This document shows, piece by piece, positions 58,061 to 64,000 of a DNA stretch of 64,000 bases; within the stretch, counting starts at the first letter, position 1, and each line of letters begins with the position of its first letter. The stretch comes from Dryococelus australis (Eukaryota > Arthropoda > Insecta > Phasmatodea > Phasmatidae): the NCBI GenBank assembly GCA_029891345.1, contig CM056994.1, positions 142,746,457 through 142,810,456 on the forward strand. Reading direction: 5' to 3'. A program made the translations under genes and the position numbers. The notes under the pieces are model-generated. The model searched no databases. It was not told the DNA's origin and saw nothing but the letters and a program-made list of their open reading frames with translations.

Positions 58061-59994
58061 ATATAATCTCACTCATGTCTAATATTTATAAAATAAATTA
58101 GAAAAACACCATGAAAATTAATTAAAATGAGTATGAATATTATTAAAATTAATCACCAAAAAAATTACAAAAACCACACAAAACAAGTTGTAATAATCGT
58201 GTATTTTTTACCATATAAAATAGGGGAAAAATAATATTGACACAACTATAGATTCAAACATTTGATCAAAACTGCTGGGATCTTAAAGTATTTTAGTGCA
58301 TGAGTGTGACACATTTTACTTGATATTTTGCATCTGCCAGTTGTAAGAAGGTATTATATGACTATGGTGGAGGTCTACACACTGCAATATTTTTATATAT
58401 TTTCTTATTACATCCCCAAAATTATATGCATATTGATTTAACTTGGCATTGTCTCACATTAACAAAGGCTGGAAGTATGGTAGTGATCCAAGTATTTACA
58501 TAAGATGTGGCTTATTAGGCATGCCATTTAAAATAAGTATAATTTGGTCAGTTATTTTTAGAAGTTATATTTAAAACTGTGTAGCCATGGTTATAGTGAA
58601 TTTTTTTTTGTTTAATAACATTAACATGCCAACAGTGGTATGTGAATATATCTCACCTATATTTTTGCTGCACTTATTTACAGAAACAAATGATATAAGC
58701 ACTGTGTGATTGTTGGAGATAGCTTGCAGGAATTTCGTACATTTGCCAAAAACTTCTTTCTGCAGAAATTGTGTTGTAATACAATGCACCGCTGAGCAAT
58801 AGAACATATGACACTGCATGACCGTCAATAAGTTGTTTCATAAATAGGAGGAACCGTGACTACAGTTAGATGGTTCCAAACTAAAATTCCACAAATACTG
58901 GCTCAATTTTTTAATATCCTATGAAGTTAAAGCACCTGTAGTCGAACATTTCAACAAATCTATTCGACAGCTAATACATAAACACTCCACTTCACGTGGA
59001 ACTTACAAATGGGTGGACATTTTTCTCGAAATACTGAAATCATAAAATGGATACACATATTTTAATTCATGTGGAGCAAACAATATTGAAAAATACTTTG
59101 ACAGAAGTGATATCTCACTCTTAATATTAAGGGTCAATAGCGATGTTCATCACCCATAAGGAAGTATTTCGTTGAAAGTATGGATACACTCATAGACACA
59201 ATTGTCCCAGCAATGTCAATTATGTATTTTACTTCTAGGTTCTTGCAAAAACAGTCTTGGTTCCGATTCTGCTGATGATCTCAGAAAAAACAGTCTTGGT
59301 TCTGGTTGATGTTAATTTGATGGTAATGTTGATGGTAATTGAGCTGTTCCTTGCTGTTCGCTGTCTTGTAACACGCTGGTTGTCCCACCATTCTTGAAGA
59401 CACGGAGTTGGAGTTGGTGAAGCACACAGAAACTTTCGTATTAATTCGATGAGAATAAACTTATTAATTATGTTCACTGTTTGTGTACCTCCATAATCCG
59501 ACCCTGGCAACTGCTATACTTAGACTGAAAATTTTTTAATTTTTTCACTCCGTATATAGTATCTCAGTACAAAATAGCAGATGCACCCCTGGAATTTTCC
59601 CTACTTCGGCCACTTCGCAGACCCCCCGTAGAATTTTTCCTAAATTAGCCTTTTCACACACTCCCCAGAGTTAAACTCACAGCAGGAAACACTAAAGTAT
59701 ATGTGAAAATGTCTTTTTGTATAACCTTTTGTAATACATTATCTGAGTTCAATCCACAGTCAGGTGTGGTACGGAGCAGATGTGCAATTAACTTTGGTAA
59801 TTCCTCCCACTGTACTTACTGTGTAAATAGTATTGTTACTTATTTATTGCATAATTATTTAATTGGTAATTATTCAATGTACAATCGCTAATTATTCATT
59901 ACAAATATTTCTGGTTTCTTAACAGTAAATCCACATTTCATCGCCCTACCTAACATCAATCATTCGTCACAGAGCTCTCTTCGACCTCCGAAGT
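58061..59994. other. Non-coding stretch
   Basis: AT-rich. The 85-residue (58571-58828) and 91-residue (59235-59510) minus-strand open stretches lack known motifs. A 16-bp sequence, aaaacagtcttggttc, occurs twice (59248 and 59287). Confidence 0.35.
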
Positions 59995-60115
59995 ATAAAT
60001 GCCTATGCTGCTTCCGACCCTCAGAGCTTAGTCGCGTGCAAGACACCAAAGAAGCAAAACATATGCTGCTGCTCCCACCCCTCAGAGCTCAGTCTCTTGC
60101 CATACACCGAAGAGC
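59980..60115 (+). repeat. ~58-bp imperfect tandem duplication near a TATA-like box
   Basis: A block beginning tatgctgcttccgaccctca at 60004 recurs as tatgctgctgctcccacccc at 60062, each followed by an agagctyagtc element and later a caccgaagagc/caccaaagaag element. A TATAAATG at 59994 precedes them. Possibly a piece of an LTR or promoter. No coding signal. Confidence 0.45.
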
Positions 60116-60908
60116 AATATCTACCCTTCTCTTAACAAATTACAGAACCTAAGGAAGTAAGGAGAGATAAACCCAACTCGCGCAGCTATACACGAATATC
60201 GTTTTCACAGGTACATGCACACATGAAAACGAAAATTCGGATCAATTTGCCTAACAATATTTAAAATATTAATTTGAAAAAATGCTCATGTTCAATGCTA
60301 TTTGCATTTACAGTGAATACCAGCCACGGTAGCCACTATCCAAATTGGAGTTGGATTCTGTATAACTGTTCATAAAGACGTACATATAAATAATAAATTT
60401 TTATATGACACAATATTTCCATAACGAACATTTCGAGATGCGGCAAACTAAGTGTTTCACTGCTTCAGGATGCAACGTTATTTTGTGGTCTGCATTAAAA
60501 ATAGTAATATTAGAAATGACTAAATGATACTGCACAACTGATTTGAGCATTATGATACACAAATGTCAGTTTTAGAAATCTCACTATAGATACTGATTCG
60601 ATGACAAATATTACACCTACTGATTTCGCAGGCTAATCAAAATGTCACAATGGACAAAGTTTTACAGTACGACAGTGAAAACACTGAAATAATGAGAACG
60701 TAGCTTTAAATGGCCAAATTGCAAATTAATGTTAAGATGTGCATTTTTTCTCTATTTTGTATACCATGGAGACAAAAGGTAACATTTGAAACAATATCAA
60801 TATTTTTCCTACGAATATAGCCGTAAAAAAGGCAGATGTATATTTAAAACTATATATATATATATACACTGTGGTGCAGCAACGACTCACATATCTGGTG
60901 TATACGAA
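60116..60908. other. AT-rich non-coding stretch
   Basis: Nothing recognisable apart from a short TA run at 60850-60866. Confidence 0.35.
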
Positions 60909-61147
60909 TATAGGCTGTTCACCTTAAAGTGAGCACTTTTGAAACCCCTCTCATTGGGAATAATACTCAGTAAATATATTGAATTTTTGCCGTGGACGTT
61001 AACTTCCGAGTGCGATGGAATACTCGCACTGTGTTTATTACAGACATGCAATATTTATTTTAAAAGGTGGTTTAAGAATAAGCAATGTATGAAATAAAAA
61101 AGTAACTAGGGCCTCAAAAGTGCTCACTTTACAGTGAACGGCCTATA
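60909..61147. mobile_element. MITE family A, copy 4 (best preserved)
   Basis: 239 bp with ~34-bp terminal inverted repeats: left TATAGGCTGTTCACCTTAAA then GTGAGCACTTTTGA; right reverse complement TATAGGCCGTTCACTGTAAA then GTGAGCACTTTTGA. The interior matches the reverse complement of copy 2. The outer TATA may include a TA target duplication. Confidence 0.85.
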
Positions 61148-62644
61148 GTAAGTCTGAGCATGCTTGATTACATTTACCTACATACCGATAAGTAAAAAAG
61201 GAAAACAGATTATATATTGTTCCAAAAACCTAATCGAATAATGGTATTGCTGTTTAATGAATTGTACATGTAGAATAAAATTGTCAAACTAACTCTAAAC
61301 GACAAACTCAATTTGGAATTTGAATTTCACAAGAACATATTTATGGTTGTTATACCTATAAAAAAAATTTCAACGTAACACTTCCTTTGGAAAGTAGCAA
61401 TATCGAATACTATTCACATTTTTCTTGCCGTTGAAATTAAAACAGAAAATATTATTAAAGCCCTATAATAACTAGTAAAAATAAACTGAAATCAAGAGAG
61501 CCCAAAATATGCACAACGGTATCGCTCCTCTGTATAACATATAATTAAATCATTCTACGATTACACCAGTTACAACGTTTAACAACACTGCCATCCTGAA
61601 ATCCAGAAATATGCCTTTTTTTAGCATTTAGGCTTTTTCAAATTATTAACATAGTAAGGTTGTGATTGAAAAAGTTTAGTTCCTTTTTCTTTCACCGTTA
61701 TAATTTATGATAATACCAACCTTTTACACGTAGGGCTAAAGTTTATTTATAATCACGAAATTAACTTATATCATTAAAACTATATTCTATACCATGATTT
61801 AGGTTTAATGTATTAATGCATGACTCAAAAAAGTCTTTCACCAGTGAACTTTAAAATTACAATAAAAACATTAAAAGTAGAAGGGAATTCAGGTGACTGT
61901 GCTGTCTTTTATCCACCGTTTCCTATTTGTTTTGAAGTGTCTAACAACCAAATATCACACTTTAACATTAATATTTTCGGTAAGAACGTGTAATGTTATA
62001 GTTTCCAAAGTAGTGTATTTGGGTACTATCCCAAGTACCTTGGCCCACAGAATAGTTTTAGAAACTAATTAATGGATAAAAAAAAACAAATATTTTTATT
62101 AAAATTTATTTACTTCTAAAATCAGTCCTCAAAAGTTCCTGTTAACCGTTTTTTCGTAAATATTATAGCAATATATAATAATAAAAAACCTGATCACAAA
62201 TTATATACCGTCCTTAAAATTAAATTAATATATTGCAATGTTTGTATACAATATGAGTATAATACACTAAATATGTAAGATAGTTTTTTGTCATAGTTAA
62301 ATAATTTTGGTATCTTGTACTTCTTTATACGCAAGTAAGAAATTATTTTTCATGTATAACATTAAAGTCTGAGATTTCTGACTTAATGCATTGTAAAGCC
62401 TATGATCTGATTACACAAAATTGTTTAGTTGAGAACACAGAGAAAGCCTTAAGTTTGTACACTACAACTGATGTAAACTTGTCTATTAAAAAGGTTTCAT
62501 GCGCAGATGTTAGTACATAAGGTAAATACATATATAAAAAAGGCACTATCTACCTTATACCAAATGATTTTTCTTATACAAATTGATGAGAAAAAACATA
62601 TAGAAATAGAGTGTCCCACAATAGCGTAAACCTCTACCTTCATG
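61148..62644. other. AT-rich non-coding stretch
   Basis: Nothing recognisable. Confidence 0.35.
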
Positions 62645-62950
62645 GAAAATAGGCAGAATCGAGTGAAGTGGAGAGTTTTAGGTAGCTGTTAACAGCAAGA
62701 TTATTTTGGCTGATAACACAGTGGAACGGGATGGGAATGGAGCAGTGCCGAGGTTCAAGGGCATGGTAAACGGGAGATACCTTAGAAAACCCGCACACCA
62801 GGAGCATCGTCAGGCACGATTCCCAGGTGAGAAAATATGGAGTAACCCCACCGGAAATCGAGCCCCGTTCACATTGATAGGAGGCGAAGGCTCCAGCCGC
62901 TGTTCCATCACGGCCCCGAGAATTGTTTTATCCAAAAATGTTACAGAATC
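62645..62950 (-). repeat. Probable SINE-like repeat with tRNA-like head
   Basis: A GC-richer island in AT-rich DNA. The minus strand from about 62922 reads gtgatggaacagcggctgg (A-box-like) and ggggctcgatttccggt (B-box-like) with roughly tRNA spacing, then a body containing gaatcgtgcctgacgatgc and ggtttctaaggtatctcccg-type blocks. The 92-residue plus-strand open stretch (62706-62984) covering it is probably incidental. Confidence 0.4.
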
Positions 62951-64000
62951 AGATCATAAAGAGATTAGTAATGATATTTGGTAGATTTCTCCCGTTGTCG
63001 CTTAACCATCTAATTAATGTTTAATCATACCAACCATACCTACCACTGGCAAAAAATGTCATATCTATTAGATGTTAAGAACATAATCAACTTTTTAAAG
63101 CCATGAATGAAACATATCACCTGTAAGGAAATGATACATTAAAACGTATAAAATAAATATAAATAATTGACACATATTTACTATTTATTTGTAGTCTTCA
63201 TTTACATGCTCGTTACGAAGAAAAGTAAATAATATTCAGGAATTATCTCAGATTTTTCATTAATTTTTTAATAAGCAACAGATTTTAAGAGATTACGAAA
63301 TAATAACAATTTTCTGGTTTGTCTGTAATAGACAGTAAAAAACGTTTTACATTATGAAAGCTAAAGACATCAGGTGGTATTGTGGAACGCTATACAAAAT
63401 CGACGAGTAATCTCGACAAATCTGTCCGGAACTTCTCTTTGTTTCACATGAATGTTGCGCAGTCAATTAAAAAACCGCTGTTGCTGCGATTTTGGGAATT
63501 GTTTTTTTCCCTTCACTGTTTTACAGTTGTCGCATCTGTCCTGTCTATTCAGCAAAGTTTTTTGCTCCCTCATTAATCACCATTTCCTGTCCCTGTCTGC
63601 AGCAAAAGTTTTTTTTTCCCCTGGGAAAATTCTTTCGTCTGGCAATCGTCGGCAACGGGAAGAGAAAAAGATTTTCCACCTCTAATTGCATTAAGAACCT
63701 TTTGAAGAAGCACTTGGGCACACACAGATTTCATCAGAAAAATGAGATTCGAAAATTTTCATCTGTATCAACTTTAAGGTACAGCTCATTACGTCGCTTA
63801 AACTTCAAAGGGCCAAAAATTAAATATAACTACTTCGCTGAGTCGTGTCCAATGGACTATGTACCATTATTCAGCTGCTTCGCCCATACATCCTAACATA
63901 CGTACATTCGTAAACCAATAAATGTAAATTATTTGAGTGGAAATGAATGAGCGTTCATACTTGTGAAAAGTACACTGCAGGGAAGAAAAGGGTTCCAAAT
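62951..64000. other. Unassigned end of window
   Basis: AT-rich to 63380. At 63380-63896 three overlapping plus-strand open stretches (64, 77 and 134 residues) have no recognisable motif. The 134-residue one (63492-63896) has a hydrophobic, Cys-rich first half and a Lys-rich second half. It could be a chance stretch or a fragment of an unknown repeat. Confidence 0.3.

Noticed and set aside
63492..63896. 134-residue plus-strand open stretch as a membrane protein gene
   Set aside because: The hydrophobic part is Phe/Cys-rich from T-rich DNA, overlapping frames are open as well, and no homology or regulatory context was seen.

Overview
The window is AT-rich, repeat-dense nuclear DNA from an animal, most likely an arthropod and probably an insect. 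The evidence is the transposon complement: a Ty3/gypsy-type LTR element, a Polinton/Maverick, two Tc1/mariner-type transposase copies, a Transib/RAG1-like transposase copy, tRNA-derived SINE-like heads, short inverted-repeat elements and several minisatellites. There is no bacterial-style gene packing. I could not identify a single confident intact host gene. Almost every recognisable coding stretch is a decayed transposon ORF broken by stops and frameshifts. The species cannot be fixed from the sequence. Family names come from remembered motifs, not from database searches.

Layout. 1-5486: a decayed Ty3/gypsy-like element on the minus strand (candidate 5' LTR, gag, retropepsin, RT, RNase H end, then an OTU-like domain) that runs off the left edge. 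5487-18100: mostly non-coding, with a CT microsatellite, two copies of a ~240-bp inverted-repeat element, degenerate repeats, two tRNA-like SINE heads and a decayed mariner-type transposase (11998-12727). 18119-18570: a GC-rich 74-bp minisatellite. 25255-27104: a broken copy of an uncharacterised multicopy arthropod ORF family. 28480-30125: a composite repeat of ~165-bp units followed by about 1 kb of a 10-bp minisatellite; a related copy lies inverted at 49330-50125. 31142-31560: a GC-rich, promoter-like island. 31841-32794: a foldback element whose two arms each carry a tRNA-like B box. 37060-39165: a decayed RAG1-like/Transib-type transposase.

40340-55710 is the most informative region: a decayed Polinton/Maverick. 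Diverged inverted repeats at 40340-40790 and 55200-55710 bracket recognisable remnants of the N-terminal part of protein-primed DNA polymerase B, a zinc-finger ORF, the double jelly-roll major capsid protein, the minor (penton-like) capsid protein, the adenain-like cysteine protease and a protein VI-like ORF (all minus strand), then a zinc-finger ORF, the packaging ATPase, a DUF8207-like ORF and an integrase with a chromodomain-like tail (all plus strand). In an active element these would act together in protein-primed replication, virion assembly and maturation, and integration. Here nearly all are frameshifted and most of the polymerase is missing.

56100-64000: a SINE, a second mariner-type transposase remnant, a fourth copy of the inverted-repeat element, another SINE-like head, and otherwise AT-rich DNA with nothing recognisable.
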